Shown: positions 43,363-50,692 of the stretch, piece after piece
How the letters are laid out: each line of letters opens with the position of its first letter
Numbering within the stretch: position 1 is the stretch's first letter
Position numbers and translations under genes: made by a program
NCBI GenBank assembly: GCA_022483015.1
Contig: JAKVOB010000001.1
Location: forward strand, 888,902 to 952,901
DNA length: 64,000 bases
Source of the DNA: Atopobiaceae bacterium
GTDB lineage: Bacteria > Actinomycetota > Coriobacteriia > Coriobacteriales > Atopobiaceae
Direction of reading: 5' to 3'
Notes under the pieces: generated by a model
The model's input: the letters and a program-made list of their open reading frames with translations, nothing else
Told to the model about the DNA's origin: nothing
The model's database searches: none

Positions 43363-43859
43363 GCGAGCGGTCGGCCATCGGGACTGGCATGCGTGGCGAG
43401 GACGGTCAGATGACGGTCGAGCTCGCGGCCCTCGTGCCGGTGGTCATCGTGGTGGCCGTCATCGTGCTCAACCTGGCGCGCTTCACGGAGCTCTGCGCGC
43501 GCTTCGACCGGGTGAGCCTCGATGTGGTGGTCTCCCAGGGGACGGCCCCGGCAGGAGGTCAGGACGCGCTCTCGGGGGTCGATGCCGTGCGCTCGGCGCT
43601 CGAGGGGGCGGTCGTCCGAGGGGACCTTCCCCTCGGTGGTTCGTGCGAGGTGGAGGTGAGCTCCACGGAGGCGTCTGCGGGCGCGGGCGGGGCGGTCTTC
43701 TCGCTGGCCCCACGGCTCGAACGCTATACCTGCACGCTCGTCTACCATCCCTGGCCCTCGGCGTTCGCCGTGGCGGGGGTGTCGGCGGGGGTGCCGATCT
43801 CGCTCACGCATGAGCGGACGTTCGTGATCGACCGATACCGGACAGGGGTGGTGGGCTGA
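43359..43859 (+). CDS. TadE-like prepilin
   Basis: A 166-residue protein with EDG|QMTVELAALVPVV (Gly -1, Glu +5) followed by a hydrophobic helix, the TadE pattern. The globular part has two Cys. The start overlaps the TadG-like frame by 4 bp, so the operon continues through the frameshifted gene. Glu+5 and Gln+1 are shared with the other prepilins here. Confidence 0.78.
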   Translation: MSERSAIGTGMRGEDGQMTVELAALVPVVIVVAVIVLNLARFTELCARFDRVSLDVVVSQGTAPAGGQDALSGVDAVRSALEGAVVRGDLPLGGSCEVEVSSTEASAGAGGAVFSLAPRLERYTCTLVYHPWPSAFAVAGVSAGVPISLTHERTFVIDRYRTGVVG

Positions 43860-43860
43860 C

Positions 43861-44247
43861 ATGTGCGAGGTCTTGGTGTGCCTGGGAGGGTGCCATGCGC
43901 CGGCGTTCCGCGCACGGGTGCTCAGGAGCTGGGGCGGTCGGCTCAGGGGACTGCTCGGCACGACGAGGGCCGACCCCTCGGTGGGGCCGGTGCTGCTGGT
44001 GAGGTGCGGGTCGGTGCATACCTTCGGGATGCGCTATGAGCTCGACCTCGCGCTGCTCGATGACGAAGGGCGGGTCCTCGCCACACGTCGGGGCATGGGG
44101 CCGGGCCGGGTGGTCTCCGCACATGGGGCATGCCTCGCCCTCGAGCGCCCAAGTGGGTTGGGACCATGGCCCGAGGTGGGGGAGTACGTGCGGTTCGAGA
44201 AGGCGGAGGCGACGGGTGCGGCCCGTATGCCGGGGATGGGAGCGTGA
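43861..44247 (+). CDS. DUF192 family protein
   Basis: A 128-residue protein with the DUF192 signature: SWGGRLRGLLGT, then CGSVHTFGMRYELDLALLDDEGRV and PGRVVSAHGACLALE. DUF192 proteins are small beta-barrels of unknown function that often accompany pilus or secretion genes. It starts two bases after the previous stop. No signal peptide is seen. Confidence 0.8.
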   Translation: MCEVLVCLGGCHAPAFRARVLRSWGGRLRGLLGTTRADPSVGPVLLVRCGSVHTFGMRYELDLALLDDEGRVLATRRGMGPGRVVSAHGACLALERPSGLGPWPEVGEYVRFEKAEATGAARMPGMGA

Positions 44248-44252
44248 TTGCG

Positions 44253-45149
44253 ATGGAAGGGACTCTGGAGCAGCGGGGCGGCCGCTATGGTCAGGACGTG
44301 CCCTATGGTTCGGGACGCGGACGGGACCAGGGACACTCGTACCTGCCGGCATCGCCGGGTACACGGGATGCGCCGCCCAACAAGGCAGGCATCACGCTAG
44401 GACCAGGTACCAAGCGATGTCCTCGCTGTGGGGCCGTGCTCTTCGATGACATGGAGGTCTGCTATGCGTGCCTCTATGACTTCTCGAAGGACCGTGCGGC
44501 CCAGAGGAGGGCGCAGATGCCGCCCATGCCTGGCGACCCGGAGCTCTCGACTGCCGATGTGGTGGGGTTGGTCGACGGCTGGGCAGGGTCCGAGCCCGAG
44601 GTGCGGGACGCACCTATGGACGACGGATACCTCTGGGGGGAGCTCTTCTCGCAGGAGGACGAGGACGACCCCTGGGCGGACATGCCTGACGTGGCGGAGT
44701 CTCCCCTGGCACAACGGCCGCAGGAGGCCTGGGACCAGGACGAGGCCCTGCCGGCGGCCGCTGCGTCCCTCCGTCCCGCACATGCCAGCCATGACTGGGC
44801 TCCCACGCCGACCGATTCGACGGCACCCCTGCCGAGGATCGGGGTGGTGACGGACCGTCTCGGCGTGCGCGTCGAGACGGACGACATGGATGTGACCTGT
44901 CGGATTCCCGCCGATGGCCTGGCCGTGGGTCGCGGGGACGACAACGACGTTATCCTGCGCGCGCGGTCAGTCTCGCGCCATCACGTGAGGCTCTTCCCGT
45001 CGGCGGCAGGCGTGGTCGCGGAGGACCAGGGGGCCACGAACCCGGCGCTGGTGCTGGGCAGTCCCCTTACGGGAAGCAGGACCCTGAAGCTGGGGGACGT
45101 GCTCGATATAGGCGGCACCCGTCTCACGCTCGTGCCGGTCAACGGCTAG
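44253..45149 (+). CDS. zinc-ribbon and FHA-domain protein
   Basis: A 298-residue protein with a Cys4 zinc ribbon (CPRCGAVLFDDMEVCYAC, about residues 53-70), a long acidic, low-complexity linker, and a C-terminal FHA domain (about 205-298: LAVGRGDDNDVILRARSVSRHHVRL). FHA domains bind phosphothreonine, so a Ser/Thr kinase may act on pilus or envelope partners. ATG 44253 is preferred, with GGGAG ten bases upstream; GTG 44244 is possible. It ends the tad locus. Confidence 0.8.
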   Translation: MEGTLEQRGGRYGQDVPYGSGRGRDQGHSYLPASPGTRDAPPNKAGITLGPGTKRCPRCGAVLFDDMEVCYACLYDFSKDRAAQRRAQMPPMPGDPELSTADVVGLVDGWAGSEPEVRDAPMDDGYLWGELFSQEDEDDPWADMPDVAESPLAQRPQEAWDQDEALPAAAASLRPAHASHDWAPTPTDSTAPLPRIGVVTDRLGVRVETDDMDVTCRIPADGLAVGRGDDNDVILRARSVSRHHVRLFPSAAGVVAEDQGATNPALVLGSPLTGSRTLKLGDVLDIGGTRLTLVPVNG

Positions 45150-45203
45150 GGCATAACCGAGAGGGAACGCGAGGTGAGGGACGTCTGGCGGAAGGAGGAC
45201 GGT

Positions 45204-45512
45204 ATGGAAGGTCCAGGAGGGTCGGAGGAGATCGGAGCCATGGTGGAGGCAGATGGAGGCGGTGCGGCCAAGCCGGTCATGAGCATCCGGGAGGCCAAGT
45301 CGCTCTGGCGCGACCCGTGTCTCGTGAGGCTGCCGTCAAGGTGGTCGAGCGAGCGACGGATGTTGGTGGTCGGTCGGGTCCATGACGTGTTCTGGACGGC
45401 CATCGCAAGGAGGCTGAGCACGGACGTCGAGATCATCAGCGCACGATACGCAACCGAGGAGGAGGTCGGAATCTATGAGCAAACGAACTGGGGAGACTAC
45501 TACCAGCGCTAA
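45204..45512 (+). CDS. brnT: BrnT-like toxin
   Basis: A 102-residue protein with the BrnT core RRMLVVGRVHDVFWTAIARR followed by VEIISARYATEEEVGIYE. BrnT is a RelE-like ribonuclease toxin. The N-terminal half diverges from classic BrnT (the FEWD start is absent). GAAGGAGG lies before the ATG at 45204, which is why the longer frame from 45174 is not used. The stop overlaps the antitoxin start by 38 bp. The pair lies between the tad locus and tRNA-Phe. Confidence 0.7.
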   Translation: MEGPGGSEEIGAMVEADGGGAAKPVMSIREAKSLWRDPCLVRLPSRWSSERRMLVVGRVHDVFWTAIARRLSTDVEIISARYATEEEVGIYEQTNWGDYYQR

Positions 45513-45819
45513 CCTTGTCGCCCGCTTCGAGGCGGGGGATGCGGTCATGGACTACTTCAAGATGCCCGCGGCGGTCGCGGCAGGTGTGGAGGGACGCATC
45601 AACGTCGACATGTCGTCGTGGATGTACGAGGCGGTGAGGGCTGAGGCGCAGAGGTCCGGCCTCTCATGCCAGGCGGTCGTGAAGTGGTGGTTGTCAGAGA
45701 GGATCAGTGCCGAGGCGCGTCGCGACAAGGCAGAGCCTGCGAGGGAGCAACCGACCTCCCGCTCGATGGGCCAGTATGGTTGCGGCGATGACTACTACTA
45801 TGGCGAGCCGACGTTCTGA
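45475..45819 (+). CDS. brnA: BrnA-like antitoxin
   Basis: A 114-residue protein. The region VNVDMSSWMYEAVRAEAQ-like segment (about 42-60), then RSGLSCQAVVKWWLSERIS, matches the ribbon-helix-helix of BrnA, which neutralises BrnT and represses the operon. The Tyr- and Gly-rich tail is unusual. It follows brnT with a 38-bp overlap, the normal BrnTA order. Confidence 0.72.
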   Translation: MSKRTGETTTSANLVARFEAGDAVMDYFKMPAAVAAGVEGRINVDMSSWMYEAVRAEAQRSGLSCQAVVKWWLSERISAEARRDKAEPAREQPTSRSMGQYGCGDDYYYGEPTF

Positions 45820-45872
45820 CCGCGTCGCGTCCCGGTGTCGCGGCAGATTGCACAACAAAGAGGCGCGCACGC

Positions 45873-45900
45873 TTGCGCGAGCGGGCGAGTTTGGTATCAT
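45873..45900 (+). promoter_or_regulatory. promoter of tRNA-Phe
   Basis: TTGCGC (45873-45878), 16-bp spacer, TATCAT (45895-45900), about 30 bp upstream of the mature tRNA end. Confidence 0.6.
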
Positions 45901-45929
45901 AAGCAGGCTTGCGAAAGCGGCACCCAGAC

Positions 45930-46005
45930 GGCTGGGTAGCTCAGTTGGTAGAGCAGGGGACTGAAAATCCCCGTGTCAGGGGTTCAATTCCCTTCCCAGC
46001 CACCA
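45930..46005 (+). tRNA. tRNA-Phe (GAA)
   Basis: A 76-nt cloverleaf: acceptor GGCTGGG/CCCAGCC, anticodon stem GGGGA/TCCCC with loop CTGAAAA and anticodon GAA at 45963-45965, T arm with GGTTCAATTCC, and an encoded CCA (46003-46005). It is the tRNA sensed by the pheST T-box upstream. Confidence 0.97.
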
Positions 46006-46015
46006 TGCAAAACAC

Positions 46016-46050
46016 GAGGTAGACGGTCAAATCGGCCGCCTACCTCTTTT
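46016..46050 (+). terminator. terminator of tRNA-Phe
   Basis: GAGGTAG (46016-46022) pairs with CTACCTC (46040-46046), followed by TTTT. Confidence 0.75.
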
Positions 46051-46252
46051 GTTACTCATGAACAGGATTCCCGACTTACTCAGGAGAGGTATTTACGGAC
46101 CATCCCTGTCGTCCCTCTCGCACGTCACATCCGCTCACCGTGTCCGTTGGCCTCCCTGCCCGACTCGTCAGCCCATGCCGGTGTGGCTGGGCTATGGTCG
46201 GATGCGACCATCATCGGCCTGGCCCCTACCAGGCATCCGAGAGGAGCCATGC

Positions 46253-47353
46253 ATGTCCGCACTCGTCTTCAACAGCCCGTCCAAGTATGTCCAGGGCCCC
46301 GACGCCCTGTCAGACCTCGCCACCTATGTGGAGCCGCTCGGGTTCAAGGCCCTCGCCATCGCCACGCCCTCGGGCGTGCGTCGCATCGGCGGCAAGGTGC
46401 GTGCGGGCTTCGAGTCGTCGCAGGCGGACGTCATTCTCGAGGAGTTCGCCGGTGAGTGCTGTACCTCGGAGATCGAGCGCCTCCGCCAGGTGGCCGAGCG
46501 CGAGGGCGCGGACGTCATCTGCGGCATCGGTGGCGGCAAGGCCCTCGACACCGCCAAGGCCGTGGCCTACTACCTCAAGGTCCCCGTGGTGATCTGCCCC
46601 ACCATCGCCAGCTCTGACGCCCCATGCAGCGCCCTGTCCGTGGTCTACTCGGATGGCGGCGCCTTCGACTCCTACCTCTACCTGCGCTCGAACCCCGACG
46701 TCGTCCTCATGGACACCACCGTCATCGCGGCCAGTCCCGTGCGGCTCACCGTGTCGGGCATGGGTGACGCGCTGGCGACCTACTTCGAGGCACAGGCCTC
46801 GGTCGACTCGGCAGGCACCACCTGCGCCGGCGGCAAGGCCAGCTCGGCCGCCCTCGCGCTCGCACGCCTCTGCTTCGACACCCTCATGGCAGACGGCGTC
46901 AAGGCCAAGGTCGCTCTCGAGGCAGGCTGCCTCACCCCGGCCGTCGAGCACGTCATCGAGGCCAACACGCTCCTGTCGGGCATCGGCTTCGAGAGCTGCG
47001 GCCTGGCCGCGGCCCATGCCATCCACAACGGCCTCACCTGCCTGCCCGAGACCCACGACAACTACCACGGCGAGAAGGTCGCCTTCGGCACGCTCTGCCA
47101 GCTCGTGCTGGCCGACGCCCCCACCGAGCAGATCGAGCAGGTCATGGCGTTCTGCCTCGAGGTGGGCCTCCCGGTGACCCTGGCCGAGCTGGGTGTGGAG
47201 CACATCACCACCGAGCAGGTCATGGAGGTCGCCACCGCGGCATGCGCCCCCTCGGACACGATGGGTAACATGCCCTTCGAGGTCACGCCTGACATGGTGG
47301 CCAACTGCATCCTGGCGGCGGACGCCCTGGGCCGCTATTACACCGAGGGATAG
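46253..47353 (+). CDS. gldA: glycerol dehydrogenase
   Basis: NAD-dependent oxidation of glycerol to dihydroxyacetone. The 366-residue protein has the NAD-binding GIGGGKALDTAKAVA near residue 87, SSDAPCSALSVVY, and zinc ligands in GMGDALATYFEA, AAAHAIHNGLT and HGEKVAFG. ATG 46253 has GAGAGGAG upstream; an extended frame from 46049 lacks this. A related gene of hydroxyketone metabolism is possible, but all zinc ligands of GldA are present. Confidence 0.92.
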   Translation: MSALVFNSPSKYVQGPDALSDLATYVEPLGFKALAIATPSGVRRIGGKVRAGFESSQADVILEEFAGECCTSEIERLRQVAEREGADVICGIGGGKALDTAKAVAYYLKVPVVICPTIASSDAPCSALSVVYSDGGAFDSYLYLRSNPDVVLMDTTVIAASPVRLTVSGMGDALATYFEAQASVDSAGTTCAGGKASSAALALARLCFDTLMADGVKAKVALEAGCLTPAVEHVIEANTLLSGIGFESCGLAAAHAIHNGLTCLPETHDNYHGEKVAFGTLCQLVLADAPTEQIEQVMAFCLEVGLPVTLAELGVEHITTEQVMEVATAACAPSDTMGNMPFEVTPDMVANCILAADALGRYYTEG

Positions 47354-47472
47354 CCCAGCGTGGGCATCGTCCCTCTCGTGTGCCCTGCCCTGCGCCAGAC
47401 CCGGGCCATATAGGTCCCGCTGCCCCGCTATACTGCAAGCAGTGAAGCACGCTGTGTCTGGGGGCAGACGGT

Positions 47473-48525
47473 ATGGCAGAGAAGGACGACAGGACGGTTC
47501 ATGGGGTCAACCTCTCGGGGTGGCTCGTGCTGGAGAGCTGGGTCACGCCCTCCCTCTTCGCGAGCACCGGTGCCTTCGACGGCGCAGGCCTGAGGGAGGC
47601 CCTCGGTCGCAAGCGCTTCTCCGAGCTCCTCGACGCCCACCGTTCCACCTTCATCACCGAGGAGGACTTCTCGAGGATCGCCGCCCGCGGCTTCGACGCG
47701 GTGCGCCTGCCCGTGCCATGGTTCGTGCTCGGCGACGACGGTCCGTTCCCCGGCTCGTACGACGGCTGTCTCAAGTACGTCGATGCCGCCATGAACTGGG
47801 CCGAGGACGAAGGGATCCAGGTCCTGCTGTGCCTCTCGTCCATCCCTGGCTCCACCGACTCCGAGAGTGGCCATCAGATGGTGATCCAGAACGAGGAGAG
47901 GTCCCGCGCCGCCGCGCTCGAGGTCATCTCGGTCCTGGCCGAGCGCTTCGGCAGGAGGCCCGGCCTCCTGGGCATCGAGCCGCTTGACGAGCCACAGGTC
48001 CAGCACCGTCATGGCCTCACGCTGACCGACGGCGTGCCGATGCACCGCCTCCGCAACTACTATCGCGACGCCTACGAGACCATCCGACAGATGGGCGGCC
48101 ACAAGCCGGTCGTGGTCATCTCGGACGGTGGCATGCCGGGTGAGTTCCGCCGCTTCATGGCGCAGGACCGTTACACCAATGTCTGGCTCGACTCCCATAT
48201 CTACCATTACGCCGACTCCACGGATGCCTCCGGCCCCCGGGGCGTGCGTGACCTCATCACCGCGACCGACCGGTACCTCAAGACGGCTCATGAGAGCCAT
48301 CTCCCCTGCATGGTGGGCGAGTGGTCGGCGGCGCTCCCGCTGGCCGACTCCGCGATGACGCCCGAGGGACGCATCGCCCTCGAGCGTGTCTATACCTCGA
48401 GCCAGCTCTCCGCCTTCGCAGGCAGCGCCGGCTGGTTCTTCCAGACCTGGAAGACCGAGTCGCACCTGAGCTCGTGGGACGCCCGCGTGGCGCTCTCGAG
48501 CTTCGAGCGCGGGATGTTCGACTAG
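47473..48525 (+). CDS. GH5-family glycoside hydrolase (beta-glucanase-like)
   Basis: A 350-residue (beta/alpha)8 hydrolase without a signal peptide. It opens GVNLSGWLVLESWVTP, has FDAVRLPVPWFV, the acid/base Glu in GIEPLDEPQ, and the nucleophile Glu in CMVGEWSAA. These resemble GH5 exo-beta-1,3-glucanases/cellulases. The Asn that normally precedes the acid/base (NEP) is Asp here. Being intracellular, it probably acts on imported oligosaccharides. Its stop shares a base with rsmI. Confidence 0.82.
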   Translation: MAEKDDRTVHGVNLSGWLVLESWVTPSLFASTGAFDGAGLREALGRKRFSELLDAHRSTFITEEDFSRIAARGFDAVRLPVPWFVLGDDGPFPGSYDGCLKYVDAAMNWAEDEGIQVLLCLSSIPGSTDSESGHQMVIQNEERSRAAALEVISVLAERFGRRPGLLGIEPLDEPQVQHRHGLTLTDGVPMHRLRNYYRDAYETIRQMGGHKPVVVISDGGMPGEFRRFMAQDRYTNVWLDSHIYHYADSTDASGPRGVRDLITATDRYLKTAHESHLPCMVGEWSAALPLADSAMTPEGRIALERVYTSSQLSAFAGSAGWFFQTWKTESHLSSWDARVALSSFERGMFD

Positions 48526-49433
48526 TGGAGCCCACGGAACCCACCGCCGCCAGTGACATCAGCCATCCGGCGGGCCTATTCTCGCTGGTGGGAACCCCTA
48601 TCGGTAACCTGTCTGACGTGAGCCCGCGTGTGAGCGCCACCCTGGCCGCGGCCGACGTCGTGCTCTGCGAGGACACGCGCGTCACGGGCAAGCTCCTGTC
48701 GTGCCTCGGCGTGCATGCCTCGCTCGAGCGCTGCGACGAGAACGTCATCCGCGAGCGCACGCAGTCGGTCCTCGACCGCCTGGCGGCCGGCGAGCGCGTG
48801 GCGTTCGTCTCGGACGCGGGGATGCCGGGGGTGTCCGACCCAGGGAGCGTTCTCATGGATGCCGCGCTGGCGGCCGGCGTTGCCACCGAGGTCATCCCGG
48901 GGCCGAGCGCCGTCACCTGCGCCGTCGCGGCGAGTGGCCTTGCCTGCCGGCACTTCCTCTTCGAGGGGTTCCTGCCGCGCAAGGCTGGTGAGAGGGACCG
49001 TCTGCTCGTCACGCTCTCGCAGGTGCCGGCAGCGCTCGTGATCTACGAGTCGCCGCATCGTGCTGTGGCCACCCTGGCTGCCATCGCCGTAGCCATGCCC
49101 GCGCGTCGCGTGGCCCTGGTACGCGAGCTCACCAAGGTCCACGAGGAGGTCTCCCGTGGCACCGCGCCCGAGCTCGCGGCATCCGTCGCGGCGCGTGTGG
49201 AGGCCGAGCCCCTCAAGGGCGAGTGCGTCATCGTGGTGGAGGAGCCGGCGGCGGACGAGGTCGTGGCCGCGCCTGCAGACGTCGCCGCGCGTCCCTCGCT
49301 CGACGAGGCCATCGCCGAGGGCATCCGGCAGGGGAGCCCCAAGAGCGCCCTTGCCCGCCGTATCGCGCGGGCCTATGGCATCACGCGTGACGAGGCCTAC
49401 CGGCGCGTGGTCGAGCTCTCACGCAAGGGGTAG
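48525..49433 (+). CDS. rsmI: 16S rRNA (cytidine(1402)-2'-O)-methyltransferase
   Basis: SAM-dependent methyltransferase acting on C1402 of 16S rRNA. The 302-residue protein shows LVGTPIGNLSDVSPR, VLCEDTRVTGKLL, FVSDAGMPGVSDPG, VIPGPSAVTCAVAASGL and YESPHR, all standard RsmI motifs. It starts at GTG 48525, overlapping the last base of the GH5 stop codon, so translation is coupled. Confidence 0.94.
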   Translation: MEPTEPTAASDISHPAGLFSLVGTPIGNLSDVSPRVSATLAAADVVLCEDTRVTGKLLSCLGVHASLERCDENVIRERTQSVLDRLAAGERVAFVSDAGMPGVSDPGSVLMDAALAAGVATEVIPGPSAVTCAVAASGLACRHFLFEGFLPRKAGERDRLLVTLSQVPAALVIYESPHRAVATLAAIAVAMPARRVALVRELTKVHEEVSRGTAPELAASVAARVEAEPLKGECVIVVEEPAADEVVAAPADVAARPSLDEAIAEGIRQGSPKSALARRIARAYGITRDEAYRRVVELSRKG

Positions 49434-49482
49434 GCATGACACGGTCGTTCTTCTCGGCATGCCTGTCTCCCCTGTATCCCCG

Positions 49483-50205
49483 TCATTCCATTCCGACGCT
49501 CATGAACTCCGCCCCATGGGCATGGCGCGAGCGGGTGTATGTGAACGGCCTGCCATCGGTGAGGTACTCGACCTGCTCGATCTCGAGGAGCGGCTCGTCC
49601 GAGGGGACCTCGAGCAGACGGCACTCCTCCGGCGTGGGTTTCGCGGCCCGCACCACGCGGTTCGAGCTCGCGATGGTGTAGTCCGTGCGCTCGCGGATGT
49701 AAGCGAACAGCGAGGTCTCGGCATCGTGGCGCCTGAGGTCTGGGAAGAGCTTGATGGGCATATAGGTGTACTCGACGGTCAGGTGGACGTCGTCAGAGAT
49801 CCTGAGCCGGCACATGTAGTAGGCGAACTCATCGGGCTCCATGCCCAGGCTCTTCGCGATGGGGTCGGGAGGGGCAGCGACGGTGAACTCCTCCACCTCG
49901 GTCCTGACCTTCTTGCCCATGGCTGTCTGCTGGGCGTAGAAGCCCCCCATGTCACAGGAGATCTCCGTGCCCGATGCCGTCGTCGCCATCTTCGGGATGA
50001 GGGCCTTCACGAAGGAGCCTGACCCCTTTCGCCGCACGATGAGACCCTCGACCTCAAGTTGGTCCATGGCTCGCGTGATGGTGATTTTGCTCACGCCATA
50101 CCGTTCACAGAGTTTCTGCGCCGAGGGGAGAAGGTCGTTGCATGGGTAGGTGCCATCGGCGATCTTCGCCTTGATATCTGCCACTACCTGCTCGTATTTG
50201 TGCAC
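49483..50205 (-). CDS. GntR family (HutC/UTRA) regulator of the cellobiose/lactose-type PTS
   Basis: A 240-residue regulator: winged helix (QVVADIKAKIADGTYPCNDLL region, then LCERYGVSKITITRAMDQL) and UTRA domain (DVHLTVEYTYMPIKLFPDL). It is divergent from the PTS genes at 50377, the usual place for a local regulator. The intergenic region has several AACATG-type palindromes, likely its operators. It is convergent with rsmI. Confidence 0.87.
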   Translation of the reverse strand: MHKYEQVVADIKAKIADGTYPCNDLLPSAQKLCERYGVSKITITRAMDQLEVEGLIVRRKGSGSFVKALIPKMATTASGTEISCDMGGFYAQQTAMGKKVRTEVEEFTVAAPPDPIAKSLGMEPDEFAYYMCRLRISDDVHLTVEYTYMPIKLFPDLRRHDAETSLFAYIRERTDYTIASSNRVVRAAKPTPEECRLLEVPSDEPLLEIEQVEYLTDGRPFTYTRSRHAHGAEFMSVGME

Positions 50206-50275
50206 GGCGACCTCCCCTGCGGATTAATCACATCAGATTCCGATGTCACCATGATAACCGCTCACCGATGCATTC

Positions 50276-50343
50276 TTGTCTGGCTGATAGAACATGCTAT
50301 GTTCGCAACGTAACATGTTAGGTAATGGCACAAAGCATGTTAC
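50276..50343 (+). promoter_or_regulatory. PTS promoter with nested palindromic operators
   Basis: TTGTCT (50276-50281), 16-bp spacer, TATGTT (50298-50303). Overlapping the -10 box is GAACAT-GCT-ATGTTC (50290-50304), a perfect six-base-arm palindrome. Downstream lie TAACATGTTA (50311-50320) and the inverted pair GTAACATG (50310-50317) / CATGTTAC (50336-50343). These are good operator candidates for the divergent GntR protein. Confidence 0.6.
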
Positions 50344-50376
50344 GCATGTGTCGAAACGAGTTGAGGGGGAATCGCT

Positions 50377-50691
50377 TTGGGAGAGGGACCGACAAGGGTG
50401 GCCCTGTTCTGCAGCGGGGGGTTCTCGACGAGCCTTGCTGCGGCAAAGGTCCAGAAGTACTTCGAGCAGACGAACAGGAACATGACGATTGACGCCTACG
50501 GCTATGCCGACCTCAATGACAAGGCACCCTCTGCCGACGTCATCGTGCTGGCGCCGCAGATCCGCTACGTCTACGACGACGTGGTCAAGGAGTATCCCGA
50601 CAAGAAGGTCGTGAAGCTCACGATGCAGGAGTTCGGAAGCATGGACGGCGCCATCATCGCCGGACGTCTCGCCAAGGAAGGTGTTGAATAG
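50377..50691 (+). CDS. PTS lactose/cellobiose-family EIIB component
   Basis: A 104-residue phosphocarrier with the active Cys12 in ALFCSGGFSTS (canonical CxxGxST). It starts at TTG 50377, with GAGGGGG seven bases upstream. It passes phosphate to the sugar entering through the EIIC that follows. The closing segment EYPDKKVVKL and EFGSMDG is typical of CelA-like EIIB. No EIIA gene accompanies it. Confidence 0.85.
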   Translation: MGEGPTRVALFCSGGFSTSLAAAKVQKYFEQTNRNMTIDAYGYADLNDKAPSADVIVLAPQIRYVYDDVVKEYPDKKVVKLTMQEFGSMDGAIIAGRLAKEGVE

Positions 50692-50692
50692 G

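Noticed and set aside
50249..50264. Catabolite-responsive (cre) site near the PTS promoter
   Set aside because: TGATAACCGCTCAC lacks the central CG at the required position.
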